Positions 13,866-21,553 are shown, counted from the stretch's first letter. The stretch is DNA of 48,757 nt from Litchfieldia salsa (GCF_900104555.1 NZ_FNJU01000021.1:1-48757); one strand, 5' to 3'. Translations and numbers: made by a program. Notes: generated by a model not told the origin, from the letters alone.

Positions 13866-14747
13866 TTGTTATTGTCTAAAGCATGGGAAAAATATGAGTC
13901 TGATAATAGGATCGAGGGATTTTCTCCTCATACATTAAAAGCGTACCGCCTTCAAGCAACACTACTTATTCGCTATTTTAACGACATAGAGATTGCTACC
14001 CTTACAACAGAACAATTAAAATGCTACCTATCTGAATCTAGTGAACAGCTAAAAGCATCAAGCCTTGCACATAGAATCCGTTTTATGAAGTCTCTGTTTC
14101 GTTGGTCACATGAGGAAGGGCATATCCCTAAAAATCCAGCTTCAAAAATCAGAGAACCCAAAGTCGGAAAACGAATCCCTAAATTCTTAACTGAAAGAGA
14201 AATTGAGCATTTACGTGAAGCATGCTTAACATCTATGGAAAAAGCCTTATTCGAATTTATGTTCTCAACTGGGTGCCGAATTGGAGAAATTGTTTCACTT
14301 GAGAAAAATTGTATTAATTGGTCTGATCGTTCAGCTATAGTTAGAGGCAAAGGAGATAAAGAAAGAGAGGTATATTTTAATATTCGCTGCGACATTTGGC
14401 TGAGGAGATACATAGATAGCCGTACAGATAAAGACCCTGCTATCTTTGTCACAGAACGGTATCCTCATCGAATGAGCATTGCACAAATGAGGAATGTCAT
14501 TAAACGGATTTCCAGTCGTGCAGGTATTAATAAGGAAATTCATCCCCACCAACTTAGGCACAGCTATGCTACCCATTTACTAAACAACGGTGCCCCACTT
14601 GAAGTAATTCAAAGTTTAATGGGGCATGAGAAGAGTGAAACAACACGTATTTATGCTCAATTAAGTGGGAGGCTTCGAAAAGAGTTTTATCAGAAATACA
14701 TCCAATCATTGTTGGAGCAACACTTACTAATGTGTTGCTCTTTTTAA
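13866..14747 (+). CDS. Xer-type tyrosine recombinase (integrase of the cassette system)
   Basis: Site-specific tyrosine recombinase. The N-terminal SAM-like core-binding domain is about residues 1-95 and the catalytic domain 105-280. Visible catalytic residues: Arg in T-G-C-R-I-G-E, Lys in G-K-G-D-K-E-R, H-Q-L-R-H-S-Y, His in G-H-E-K-S-E-T-T and the nucleophile Tyr in R-I-Y-A-Q-L. It lacks the roughly 16-residue insert that defines integron IntI. Start is TTG with GAGGAGG upstream. It is divergent from array 1. The C-terminus runs about 14 residues longer than its homologue at 20664-21503, reading into the terminator hairpin. Confidence 0.93.
   Translation: MLLSKAWEKYESDNRIEGFSPHTLKAYRLQATLLIRYFNDIEIATLTTEQLKCYLSESSEQLKASSLAHRIRFMKSLFRWSHEEGHIPKNPASKIREPKVGKRIPKFLTEREIEHLREACLTSMEKALFEFMFSTGCRIGEIVSLEKNCINWSDRSAIVRGKGDKEREVYFNIRCDIWLRRYIDSRTDKDPAIFVTERYPHRMSIAQMRNVIKRISSRAGINKEIHPHQLRHSYATHLLNNGAPLEVIQSLMGHEKSETTRIYAQLSGRLRKEFYQKYIQSLLEQHLLMCCSF
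14715..14745 (+). terminator. Recombinase 1 terminator
   Basis: Perfect 9-bp stem GAGCAACAC/GTGTTGCTC (14715-14723 with 14732-14740) followed by TTTTT. It overlaps the last codons of the recombinase and is followed by an attC-like inner box. The same element follows recombinase 2. Confidence 0.82.
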
Positions 14748-14748
14748 T

Positions 14749-14773
14749 TCTCGCCCCCTATAGTTGAATAAGG
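14749..14773 (-). repeat. attC-like inner box at the array 2 end
   Basis: TCTCGCCCCCTATAGTTGAA and following bases (plus strand) match the inner box. The recombinase terminator hairpin stands where the site stem would be. Confidence 0.65.
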
Positions 14774-14809
14774 TGAACTTTCATTTTGCCTTTATAAGTT
14801 CATATAAAA

Positions 14810-15304
14810 TTATTCAATACCATATCCTATTTCTTCAATTTTCACCAATTTTCCGTTTCTAAATACTTCGAATTTAGTTGGTGTCATTTTATCTATCTGA
14901 ATATTATAAACTAAATTCTTCTCTCCTGTGGTGTTTTCATCAGTAATATAAATCTGTAAATTCCCCCTCATTTCAACTTTTTCAATCTCTGTTTTCATTG
15001 AATCATCCTTAGAATAGATAGTAAAAACCCTTTTACCTGAATGAGCTTTAAGCCCATTCACATATACACCATCTGATATTGTATTTTCTTCTGACTTTAT
15101 TGGTTTATTAGTATAGTTAGAGTCAGGGGCAAAAGGCAGCTTGATTAACTCCAGTTCATTTTCAACGTGAGTTATAATCTGTTTATTAGTTTCTTCTAAC
15201 GAAATTTCAGAAGTCGGTTGAACATTACCATTTGTAATAAAAAACAAAGTTGAACAAATGACTATGAAGGCTAAATTTAAAGAAGAGATAATATTTTTCA
15301 TCAA
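14810..15304 (-). CDS. Exported or membrane-anchored protein, 164 aa
   Basis: N-terminal hydrophobic segment (residues 5-24) acting as signal peptide or anchor, then an extracytoplasmic domain with V-Y-V-N-G and strand-rich character. Family not recognised. The start is TTG or the ATG one codon later; GGAGG lies 9 bases before the TTG. Last cassette of array 2, adjacent to the recombinase 3' end. Confidence 0.7.
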   Translation of the reverse strand: MMKNIISSLNLAFIVICSTLFFITNGNVQPTSEISLEETNKQIITHVENELELIKLPFAPDSNYTNKPIKSEENTISDGVYVNGLKAHSGKRVFTIYSKDDSMKTEIEKVEMRGNLQIYITDENTTGEKNLVYNIQIDKMTPTKFEVFRNGKLVKIEEIGYGIE

Positions 15305-15358
15305 GAAGATAGTCCTCCAAAAAGATGGTATTAGTACAACTTATGTTTATCTATTCAT

Positions 15359-15452
15359 CAGTATTCAATTAACCTTCTCTGTTAATGAAAAAGCGAATGT
15401 TCTTGTTGAACACTCGCAATCCGTTTGTTTAAGTACATTTGTTCACAATCTT
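15359..15452 (-). repeat. attC-like cassette site, TTCACAA variant
   Basis: Arm and box B 15359-15390, stem GCGAATGTTC/GAACACTCGC (15393-15402 with 15408-15417), box CCGTTTGTTTAAGTAC followed by TTGTTCACAATCTT. Confidence 0.75.
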
Positions 15453-15459
15453 ACTTCGA

Positions 15460-15523
15460 ACAGGAAAAGGGCTCTTTAGACAGTCTTTCCTGTAAAATCT
15501 CGATAGTTTTGCAAGATTTTTTA
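15460..15523. other. Paired hairpins beside the TTCACAA variant site
   Basis: ACAGGAAA/TTTCCTGT (15460-15467 with 15486-15493), then AATCT/AGATT followed by six T on the plus strand, which is terminator-like for plus-strand transcription. Hairpins also follow the other TTCACAA-variant boxes at 3429 and 44165. Confidence 0.45.
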
Positions 15524-16201
15524 TTATGTTCCTTGTATTTGAGTTTTTATAACTAAACAATCTTTGCAAAAATAATAGAAAATATTCATTTCACCTAATT
15601 GAAAATCGACAACAGAAATAAGTTTCCGTTCACCAAGGTCTTGAGTTATTGTTGCAATGTACTTCATCTCTTGGTTACAAATCGGACAGGCTAAGTCTTC
15701 AGGGACTTCATCATACAAAGGGGCACCCAAAAATCTACATAAATATTCCGAACCAAATAAATCAAAAGCCGTATCATAATTGGCTTCACTAGATGGGATA
15801 TCTTCGACCTTCATTTCAATAAGTTTTACATTTGTCCTTGGAAGTGGTACAGGGAGTCTATCTTCCTCATCTTGAACCCAATCTTCTTCAATATTTTCTT
15901 GACTTATTACTTGAATGGATTTCCCTCCATTACTTAACTGAAAATATTGAGGTTCCCACACCATCGAACAGTTCAAGCAAGAAACTAACGGTAGAACGTT
16001 TAGTCCTTCAGCCTTTATTTCGGAAAGTCTTTCATCTTTTAAATCATAACAAAATATTTGATGCATTTTCTCCCCGCATAATGGACAAACAGGCAATTCA
16101 CAATCTTGACCACCAAAATAGTGTTTATATACATCGTTTCCTTCTATTACCCTGTACCCTTTTATATCTTTCCAATACTTCCCATAAGGTTTCTTTTTCA
16201 T
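15524..16201 (-). CDS. Zinc-binding DUF1963-like protein, 225 aa
   Basis: Soluble protein with two cysteine pairs in each half: C-P-L-C with C-L-N-C, and C-P-I-C with C-K-D-C, suggesting two structural zinc sites. The overall layout resembles YwqG/DUF1963-like proteins, as does 47356-48042. The ATG at 16201 has GCGGGG seven bases upstream and is preferred to the upstream start at 16234. Single-gene cassette; function unknown. Confidence 0.68.
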   Translation of the reverse strand: MKKKPYGKYWKDIKGYRVIEGNDVYKHYFGGQDCELPVCPLCGEKMHQIFCYDLKDERLSEIKAEGLNVLPLVSCLNCSMVWEPQYFQLSNGGKSIQVISQENIEEDWVQDEEDRLPVPLPRTNVKLIEMKVEDIPSSEANYDTAFDLFGSEYLCRFLGAPLYDEVPEDLACPICNQEMKYIATITQDLGERKLISVVDFQLGEMNIFYYFCKDCLVIKTQIQGT

Positions 16202-16264
16202 ATTAAATCCCCGCCTAAGTAAATCTAAATTCAAAACATATTAAAATATATTCCACTTACATTT

Positions 16265-16342
16265 CCTTCTTGTGCTAACCTGACCAATAGTAAAACAGCG
16301 ACTGCGGCTTGTTCAGCAATCGCCCCCTATAGTTGAAGAAGG
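16265..16342 (-). repeat. attC-like cassette site, full
   Basis: Arm CCTTCTTGTGCTAAC, box GACCAATAGTAAAAC, stem GCGACTGC/GCAATCGC (16298-16305 with 16316-16323), inner box CCCCTATAGTTGAAGAAGG (plus strand). It serves the 55-aa gene at 16369-16536. Confidence 0.8.
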
Positions 16343-16368
16343 AAACAAATTTAGTTAGATAAGTATAA

Positions 16369-16536
16369 TTAATTTTTAATATTGATTTTAAACCATTTTC
16401 CAATTACGCCACCTATACTCATAGCAACGAAAATCCCCCAATTTATCTCTATATTTAGAAATAAACTAAATGTAAACTGCCAAAAAAACAAAAATAAAAT
16501 CCAATAAATAGAGAATTTTAGTATATCTTTAAACAC
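16369..16536 (-). CDS. Small membrane protein, 55 aa
   Basis: Short gene with two hydrophobic segments (residues 8-27 and 34-46) joined by a short turn, ending in a basic tail; a two-pass small membrane protein is likely. The GTG start follows GGAGGGGAGAGT. A full attC-like site lies 26 bases beyond its stop, and a core site lies just upstream, so it is a complete minimal cassette. Family not recognised. Confidence 0.62.
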   Translation of the reverse strand: MFKDILKFSIYWILFLFFWQFTFSLFLNIEINWGIFVAMSIGGVIGKWFKINIKN

Positions 16537-16544
16537 ACTCTCCC

Positions 16545-16579
16545 CTCCTTAACAATCCTGATCCGTTAGCTTTATAAGC
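16545..16579 (-). repeat. attC-like core without hairpin
   Basis: Arm CTCCTTAACAATCCTG joined to box ATCCGTTAGCTTTATAAG (plus strand). It contains the TAA stop of the CPCC gene. The stem is absent. Confidence 0.7.
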
Positions 16580-17087
16580 AATTGTCGTTTTCTTCTATGG
16601 TTATATTCAACTTTTGACATAAAGCATTGACCACATCCAATGCTTCTTCTCGCTGTTTATAATCAGAAGTGCAAAATCTTATCATTTCTAAATCATTTTC
16701 TGTTTGTTTTACAAGTCCTGCTATATCTTCTGGTAAGGTTATCCATGAAAAATTATGTACTAACTCTGCAATACTATATATACCTTCGATAAACTTACGA
16801 CAAGCCAACTTTAACTCATACATATCATCGTTAAATGGCTTCCAATCAGGGTCTCTTTTATCGTCCTTATTTGGTTTTCTAACTAATCGATTCGCTTCCA
16901 TTTCACAAGCACCATACCGAATATAATTCTTTTGTCCTTCTACTAATGGAATTTTATTGGCTCCTAAATCATATTCATTCATTTCTTGAAAGGGGTCGTC
17001 TTCCCAAAAACATATTGGACATATATCATAATTCCCATCACTGTCTAACGTTTTGTACCCACAACATTGGCATGTATATTTTTTCAA
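16572..17087 (-). CDS. CPCC-family cysteine-rich protein, 171 aa
   Basis: The N-terminal C-Q-C-C-G-Y, then C-P-I-C-F-W-E-D-D-P (residues 6-33) is the signature of the Cys-rich CPCC domain, a zinc-ribbon-like module frequent in orphan immunity cassettes. The C-terminal half (about 90-171) is a helical domain resembling small immunity proteins. I choose the TTG at 17087, six bases after GAGG; the upstream start at 17099 overlaps the ribosome site. The stop lies within the recombination core. Confidence 0.82.
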   Translation of the reverse strand: MKKYTCQCCGYKTLDSDGNYDICPICFWEDDPFQEMNEYDLGANKIPLVEGQKNYIRYGACEMEANRLVRKPNKDDKRDPDWKPFNDDMYELKLACRKFIEGIYSIAELVHNFSWITLPEDIAGLVKQTENDLEMIRFCTSDYKQREEALDVVNALCQKLNITIEENDNCL

Positions 17088-17134
17088 AGCACACCTCAAT
17101 TCCTTTTAACAACTCTATCTAAAATAGTAAACCC

Positions 17135-17212
17135 TTTATTTCATTATCCTTCCCTTTACTTCAAGAAGAAGGTGTGAAAATCCTTCTTGGATCATCGCAC
17201 CCGTTAGTTACA
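17135..17212 (-). repeat. attC-like cassette site, full
   Basis: Box B CCCTTTACTTCAAGAAG, stem GGTGTGAAAATCC/GGATCATCGCACC (17171-17183 with 17189-17201, loop TTCTT), inner box CCCGTTAGTTACACAAC carrying the stop of the next gene. Confidence 0.78.
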
Positions 17213-17393
17213 CAACCACTTCAAGGAAATCTTTTGATAATGCACCCAAAAACAACGTTCTCCCATTATCATCACAAATTTCTATTTCAAAATGGTTATC
17301 ATCGTAAACTTCTAAAATCGTACCAATTTGCCCTTTAGTAATACCTTCAACGGGGTAATCTTTTGTAATTTTTACTACGTCAAATTGTTGCAC
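17208..17393 (-). CDS. DUF4926-like small protein, 61 aa
   Basis: Same family and length as 2753-2938: F-D-V-V near the start, a central G-T-I-L-E-V turn, then an acidic F-E-I-E-I-C-D-D strand. I use the GTG at 17393, eight bases after AAGGAG; an upstream start at 17432 overlaps the adjoining recombination core. The stop is supplied by the attC-like inner box. Single-gene cassette, unlike the paired copy in array 1. Confidence 0.72.
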   Translation of the reverse strand: MQQFDVVKITKDYPVEGITKGQIGTILEVYDDNHFEIEICDDNGRTLFLGALSKDFLEVVV

Positions 17394-17402
17394 TATAACA
17401 AC

Positions 17403-17438
17403 TCCTTGTTTGACTTTTGCTCCCATTAGCATAACAGA
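17403..17438 (-). repeat. attC-like core without hairpin
   Basis: Arm CCTTGTTTGACTTTTG joined to box CTCCCATTAGCATAACAG (plus strand), directly before the stop of the frameshifted gene at 17441-18033. Confidence 0.65.
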
Positions 17439-17440
17439 AA

Positions 17441-18033
17441 TTAGTCATTAAACATCTTTTCAATATCGTTTTGTTCTATCATTTCTTCTTCTGCACGATA
17501 ATCATTAAACTCATTTTCAACATTTATACTTAACAGCCCATTCTGAAAGAATGATAATAACCTTCTTGCTTCAGTAACCATCTTAGGTTTAATATTTTTT
17601 AATATTTCTCTCTTCCTATCGAACTCGTCGCTATCCCATTTATCTTTTTGTTTTAATTTAGGGAGGTCTTCAATTCAGTAACATAATTAAGTCCTAAATA
17701 TCGTAGAAATGAATATCCTCTACAATAATCATCATAAATCTGCTCTAAAACTTCTACTAAATCATCTACTTCATAAATTATTTTTTCCAATAGTGAAACA
17801 ATCCGCATTTGTTCAAATTCACCAAATGGGATTTTTGTTTCAATAACTTTCTCTAAATAATTTTTTATATGCCTATTTCTATAATTCAAATCAAGTAAGT
17901 TGAAGTAAAAAACATCGCCATAAACATCTTCAATTTCTGGTGTGTTATAGAGCCATTCCTCAAATTCTGCAACGTTAATTAGTCCTTTGTAAATTTTATA
18001 AAATTGCTTTTGAATGTCTTTTTCTTTGTTCAT
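17441..18033 (-). pseudogene. Frameshifted cassette gene, about 197 codons
   Basis: The first frame (18033 to about 17680) encodes an unrecognised helical protein and would stop at 17653. The next frame continues without stop from about 17678 to TAA at 17441-17443 with a well-formed charged sequence (D-L-P-K-L-K-Q-K-D-K-W). Adding one T in a TT run near 17678 restores one frame. It is either a recent mutation or a sequencing error; the cassette boundaries fit the longer gene. Confidence 0.68.
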
Positions 18034-18067
18034 TCTCCTACCTCAACTCCTTTAACTAAGAACTTTT

Positions 18068-18138
18068 CTTCTTCAATAATCCTGACCGTTAGTAAAAAAG
18101 CGTTTCTATTGCAGAAACGCCCTGTTAGTTGTGTAAGG
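18068..18138 (-). repeat. attC-like cassette site, full
   Basis: Arm CTTCTTCAATAATCCTG, box ACCGTTAGTAAAAAAG, perfect stem GCGTTTCT/AGAAACGC (18100-18107 with 18113-18120), inner box CCTGTTAGTTGTGTAAGG. The box supplies the stop of the next gene. Confidence 0.8.
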
Positions 18139-18553
18139 ATAAAAATTCATTGGTAATTGATCTCAGTTCATCACTACAATTATGAGAATGGAGGACATTT
18201 TGCAATACATTTAAGTAGAATTTCTTTTTCTCTTTTTTCTCTCCCTCACTATCATTTATTATTCGATTTAGCATCCAAACAGTATGAGAAGTAGGGAACC
18301 TTTCTATTGATTGAACTAGCTTATCTTCATAACCATTTCCATAGAACTGTTCAACGAAATGTACTAACGGTCCTGGAGAACCAAAGTCTATATCTGGGTT
18401 TTGTTCTATAAGGTTTAAAACATGTTCAACAGCATCAAAAGCATTTTCATGTGTTTCTATATCTTCAATAACATCATAAGCAATATCAATAAAATCTTCG
18501 TTCAAAACAGAATTATCTAAAATTTCTATTTGTTTCTTTAATCTGCTATCCAT
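18125..18553 (-). CDS. Hypothetical immunity-type protein, 142 aa
   Basis: Helical soluble protein with the segment F-G-S-P-G-P-L-V-H-F-V-E (about residues 57-68) and H-T-V-W-M-L-N-R-I-I-N (about 88-98). This pattern is frequent in small Bacillus proteins near contact-dependent toxins; I do not know the family name. The ATG at 18553 follows GAGAGGTG by five bases; an upstream start at 18568 overlaps that site. The stop lies in the attC-like box. Confidence 0.7.
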   Translation of the reverse strand: MDSRLKKQIEILDNSVLNEDFIDIAYDVIEDIETHENAFDAVEHVLNLIEQNPDIDFGSPGPLVHFVEQFYGNGYEDKLVQSIERFPTSHTVWMLNRIINDSEGEKKEKKKFYLNVLQNVLHSHNCSDELRSITNEFLSLHN

Positions 18554-18576
18554 ATAATCACCTCTCAATATTTAAT

Positions 18577-18666
18577 TCATCTGCCACTATTCTGACCTCT
18601 AGTTGAATAAATTCCACAAATAAAGCGTTAATCCCTTCTTAGATTAACGCTACCAAATATTAGAAG
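18577..18666 (-). repeat. attC-like cassette site
   Basis: Arm and box B 18577-18610, perfect 10-bp stem AGCGTTAATC/GATTAACGCT (18624-18633 with 18642-18651), weak inner box. Its box B and stem are very close to those of the site at 43745-43828. Confidence 0.75.
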
Positions 18667-18667
18667 A

Positions 18668-19231
18668 TCAAACTGTTTTTACTCCTAAAAAATCGCATCC
18701 AGTAATCCCTTGTTTTAAGACAGCATCTTTACATATTTCTGAAACAAACATCGGTATTTCGTAACCTTTAACTTTAAATATATGATAATCACTTACTGCA
18801 CTTTTGTTTATAGCATATTTTCTTATCGAATAAACCTTTTCATCATCAACTTCAATAACGCTATAATCAGAATGTTCAAGGTTCAATACATCCAATAAGC
18901 TAAGGATATTCGCGACAGAATAACCTTTTATTATAGAATTGTCCTTTGAGTTAACAACTCTTATTGGGAGATACTGTATTTGACTTTTATCAATTTCTAT
19001 TAATAAACTTTTTAATTTATCCGAAACAAGAAACCAACCTAAATTGTTTGCCAAGTAATCTGTCTGCTCGCTACCTTCTTCAGGGTTGAAGTAAAAGGTT
19101 AAATCCTCATTCCAATTTTTTATTAACTTTCCTTCTTTGAGATGGAATTGCTCAAACCCTTTACTGTCTTTACAAAAGCATACTATATCGTTTTGATTAC
19201 TATCATCAAGAAGCAATTTATAATATTTCAT
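18668..19231 (-). CDS. Imm11-family-like immunity protein, 187 aa
   Basis: The opening M-K-Y-Y-K-L-L-L-D-D, a central Y-L-P-I-R-V-V and a C-terminal F-V-S-E-I-C-K-D ending G-V-K-T-V are typical of the Imm11 (DUF1629) immunity family, which neutralises polymorphic toxins. The ATG at 19231 is preferred; a GTG at 19246 would add five residues. No matching toxin gene is visible, so it is an orphan immunity cassette. An extended -10 (TGGTAAAAT) lies in its leader. Confidence 0.72.
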   Translation of the reverse strand: MKYYKLLLDDSNQNDIVCFCKDSKGFEQFHLKEGKLIKNWNEDLTFYFNPEEGSEQTDYLANNLGWFLVSDKLKSLLIEIDKSQIQYLPIRVVNSKDNSIIKGYSVANILSLLDVLNLEHSDYSVIEVDDEKVYSIRKYAINKSAVSDYHIFKVKGYEIPMFVSEICKDAVLKQGITGCDFLGVKTV

Positions 19232-19258
19232 ATGTACACCAACCACATTTTTCTCTAT

Positions 19259-19267
19259 ATTTTACCA
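19259..19267 (-). promoter_or_regulatory. Extended -10 element in a cassette leader
   Basis: Minus-strand TGGTAAAAT, lying 7 bases from the arm and about 30 bases upstream of the Imm11-like gene. Confidence 0.5.
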
Positions 19268-19270
19268 TAA

Positions 19271-19366
19271 CCTTCTTGCACTATCCTGACCTTTAGCTTA
19301 ATAAGGATTTCAACAAAAAGGTGCCTTAATCCTTCTTGAATCAAAGCTCCCGTTAGCGTAATAAAA
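19271..19366 (-). repeat. attC-like cassette site, full
   Basis: Arm CCTTCTTGCACTATCCTG, box CCTTTAGCTTAATAAGG, stem GGTGCCTTAATCC/GAATCAAAGCTCC, inner box CCCGTTAGCGTAATAAAA. A stretch of about 55 bases is nearly identical to the site at 48111-48212. Confidence 0.8.
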
Positions 19367-19369
19367 ATC

Positions 19370-19999
19370 TTAATCATTCAAATAGGCATCCCAATCATAA
19401 TCATCAATTTCTTCAAATAAACCTTCTTTATTTCTTTCAAATGCACACAGGGGTTTTTCATCAATAATAGATAAAATTGAGTCATCAATATTTAATATTA
19501 CACCGATAGAAATGGGTTGGAAATTTTCAGAGTTACTTAGAAAGTCATCTTCTTCATAACCACTTAATACTGTCCAACCAGAGTCTTGTTCATTATTAGG
19601 ATTATCTCGTAACATAAAGTTGAATTCCCTTCTATCGAGAACATCTTTACTAACCATAATTTTTGTATCAAAATAATAGTCCCATTCATATGAAGAAGGG
19701 TCTTCATACTCTGTATCACAAATATGTTCAACTTTAAATAAAACTTCTTGTCCAACTTTTAACTCCTTTAAATCATAAGGCTCATTAGTCAATAACCCTT
19801 TAAAATCTTCGCCATTTCTTTCAGTAATTTCTACCCACATTCTTTCTCCTGCAAGACCATCTTTTTCAGACTCACCCAAAAATATTAGCTTTACAATGTC
19901 ACCAATATCTAATAGGGCAATTACTTGTTTGCTTGGAATATAAAAAGTATAAGGAGATTCTTTATTTCTATCATAGACATTATCTAATTCCCAAGACAA
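19370..19999 (-). CDS. DUF2314-DUF2185 (Imm33-like) immunity protein, 209 aa
   Basis: Two domains. The N-terminal part (about 30-95) has the DUF2314 signature G-E-R-M-W-V-E-I and G-L-L-T-N-E-P. The C-terminal part (about 115-175) has the DUF2185/Imm33 signature M-V-S-K-D-V-L-D-R-R and D-S-G-W-T-V-L-S-G. Both occur in immunity proteins of polymorphic toxin systems. The TTG start follows AAAGGAGG by eight bases. Single-gene cassette without a neighbouring toxin. Confidence 0.82.
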   Translation of the reverse strand: MSWELDNVYDRNKESPYTFYIPSKQVIALLDIGDIVKLIFLGESEKDGLAGERMWVEITERNGEDFKGLLTNEPYDLKELKVGQEVLFKVEHICDTEYEDPSSYEWDYYFDTKIMVSKDVLDRREFNFMLRDNPNNEQDSGWTVLSGYEEDDFLSNSENFQPISIGVILNIDDSILSIIDEKPLCAFERNKEGLFEEIDDYDWDAYLND

Positions 20000-20053
20000 T
20001 TGTTATTCCTCCTTTATGCTACTGCTCATAATTACAATTAGTTATCATGTCGT

Positions 20054-20121
20054 TTTTTACTAAACTGATCCTTTACTTCAATTAGCAGTATGGAGCTGTC
20101 GTAACAACTCCGTGATAAGCC
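20054..20121 (-). repeat. attC-like cassette site
   Basis: Arm TTTACTAAACTGATCC, box CCTTTACTTCAATTAG, short stem GGAG/CTCC around TG/CA, degenerate inner box. Confidence 0.62.
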
Positions 20122-20142
20122 AAGTGTCCAATGGAATTAAAT

Positions 20143-20430
20143 TTATATATCCGGATTTTTATCTTTTGTGTTATTCGATAAGTACCTAATAAATAGGATA
20201 CCAATTAATATAAAAATAGTAATTACACCAATTGTGAATCCAAGTGGATGATCAGTTGCCCTAACCCACAATGGAGTGCTTAGAATACCATCTCTCCAAC
20301 CATTTTCTCCACTATACACCGTGCCTTCTGTTCTATATAGAATAGCCCATGATAGGTACACTTTTGAAACCAGTAAACCAAGAACAAATCCGAAAAATGC
20401 TCCCCAAAGTACATTATTTTCATTATTCAT
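20143..20430 (-). CDS. Small membrane protein, two helices, 95 aa
   Basis: Two transmembrane segments at about residues 9-29 and 64-84 with an extracytoplasmic loop containing two tryptophans between them, and a charged C-terminal tail. Not recognised. The ATG is preceded by GAGGTGAG. This is the first cassette of array 2, nearest the attI-like site of the second recombinase. Confidence 0.74.
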   Translation of the reverse strand: MNNENNVLWGAFFGFVLGLLVSKVYLSWAILYRTEGTVYSGENGWRDGILSTPLWVRATDHPLGFTIGVITIFILIGILFIRYLSNNTKDKNPDI

Positions 20431-20451
20431 TGTGTATTTCTCACCTCTTCT

Positions 20452-20487
20452 ATTCTAATTACCAACTCTACGCCTTTAGTAGCAAGT
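20452..20487 (-). repeat. Degenerate attC-like core
   Basis: ACTCTACGCCTTTAGTAGC with a weak arm upstream (plus strand). It bounds the first cassette of array 2 on its 5' side. The following 20488-20565 shows no gene. Confidence 0.4.
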
Positions 20488-20565
20488 AGTCATAGATAAA
20501 GTCTAGTAAAAATAGTAGAAAATAAATAAACTCTTACCCTAAATTGCATACTCTTTCATCTAAGA

Positions 20566-20600
20566 CCTTCTTTTATTAACCTGACTATTCCTTTACTAAG
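20566..20600. other. attI-like core site of recombinase 2
   Basis: Arm CCTTCTTTTATTAACCTG and inverted arm CCTTTACTAAG (plus strand), no stem. It occupies the same position relative to its recombinase as 13766-13799 does. Confidence 0.65.
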
Positions 20601-20663
20601 TCTTCAATTCTATAAAGAGGGCAATAATTCCTTTAAAGTATGTTTTCATTAGGAGGAATTGAA

Positions 20664-21503
20664 TTGTTATTATCAAGAGCATGGGAAAAGTATGAATCTG
20701 ATAAAAAGATTGAGGGATTTTCACCTCATACACTGAAAGCCTATCGACTTCAAGCTACACTTCTTATTCGCCATTTTAACGACATTGAGATAGGTACACT
20801 TACTACTGAACAATTAAAAAGCTATCTATCTGAATCTAGTGAACAATTAAAACCATCAAGCCTTGCACATAGAATCCGTTTCATGAAGTCTCTATTTCGA
20901 TGGTCACATTAGGAAGGGCATATCCCTAAAAATCCAGCTTCAAAAATTAGAGAGCCGAAAGTCGGAAAACGAATTCCAAAATTCTTAACTGAAAGAGAGA
21001 TTGAACACTTACGTGAAGCTTGTTGGACCTCTATGGAAAAAGCATTATTCGAATTCATGTTTTCAACTGGGTGCCGCATTGGAGAAATTGTTTCTCTTGA
21101 GAAGAATTGTATTAATTGGTCTGATCGTTCAGCGATTGTTAGAGGTAAAGGAGATAAGGAAAGAGAAGTATATTTTAATATCCGCTGCGACATTTGGTTA
21201 AAGCGATATATAGATAGCCGTAAAGATAAAGACACTGCTATCATTGTCACAGAACGGTATCCTCATCGAATGAGCATTGCACAAATGAGGTATGTTATTA
21301 AACGGATTTCCAGTCGTGCTGGTATTAATAAGGAAATTCATCCCCACCAACTAAGGCACAGCTATGCTACCCATTTACTAAACAACGGTGCCCCACTTGA
21401 AGTGATTCAAAGTCTAATGGGGCATGAGAAGAGTGAAACAACACGTATTTATGCTCAACTAAGTGGGAGACTTAGGAAGGAGTTTTATCAGAAGTATTTC
21501 TAA
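20664..21503 (+). pseudogene. Second Xer-type recombinase, interrupted by one amber codon
   Basis: Close paralogue of 13866-14747 in the same layout, with TTG start after AGGAGG. Codon 83 is TAG (20910-20912) where the paralogue has GAG (W-S-H-E-E-G), a single G-to-T change; the frame otherwise runs uninterrupted to TAA at 21503 with all catalytic residues present (T-G-C-R, G-K-G-D-K, H-Q-L-R-H, G-H-E-K, I-Y-A-Q-L). It is therefore recently inactivated, unless TAG is suppressed or a read error. Confidence 0.88.
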
Positions 21504-21516
21504 TTGAATAACTGCT

Positions 21517-21548
21517 AGAGCAACACTTTGTAATGTGTTGCTCTTTTC
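21517..21548 (+). terminator. Recombinase 2 terminator
   Basis: Perfect 10-bp stem AGAGCAACAC/GTGTTGCTCT (21517-21526 with 21535-21544) and T tract. Same element as after recombinase 1. Confidence 0.82.
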
Positions 21549-21553
21549 AATTC

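Larger units (their letters stand above)
14749..20600 (-). mobile_element. Integron-like cassette array 2
   Basis: Second array of minus-strand cassettes lying between the 3' end of the intact recombinase and the core site upstream of the second, amber-interrupted recombinase. It carries immunity-type genes (CPCC, DUF4926, Imm11-like, Imm33-like), small membrane proteins and zinc-binding proteins. The whole unit repeats the layout of array 1. Confidence 0.72.

Noticed and set aside
13866-14747. Calling the recombinase IntI, XerC or XerD
   Set aside because: The IntI-specific insert is absent. XerC/XerD act at dif, are not duplicated in this way, and are not divergent from cassette arrays. 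I therefore use a neutral name.
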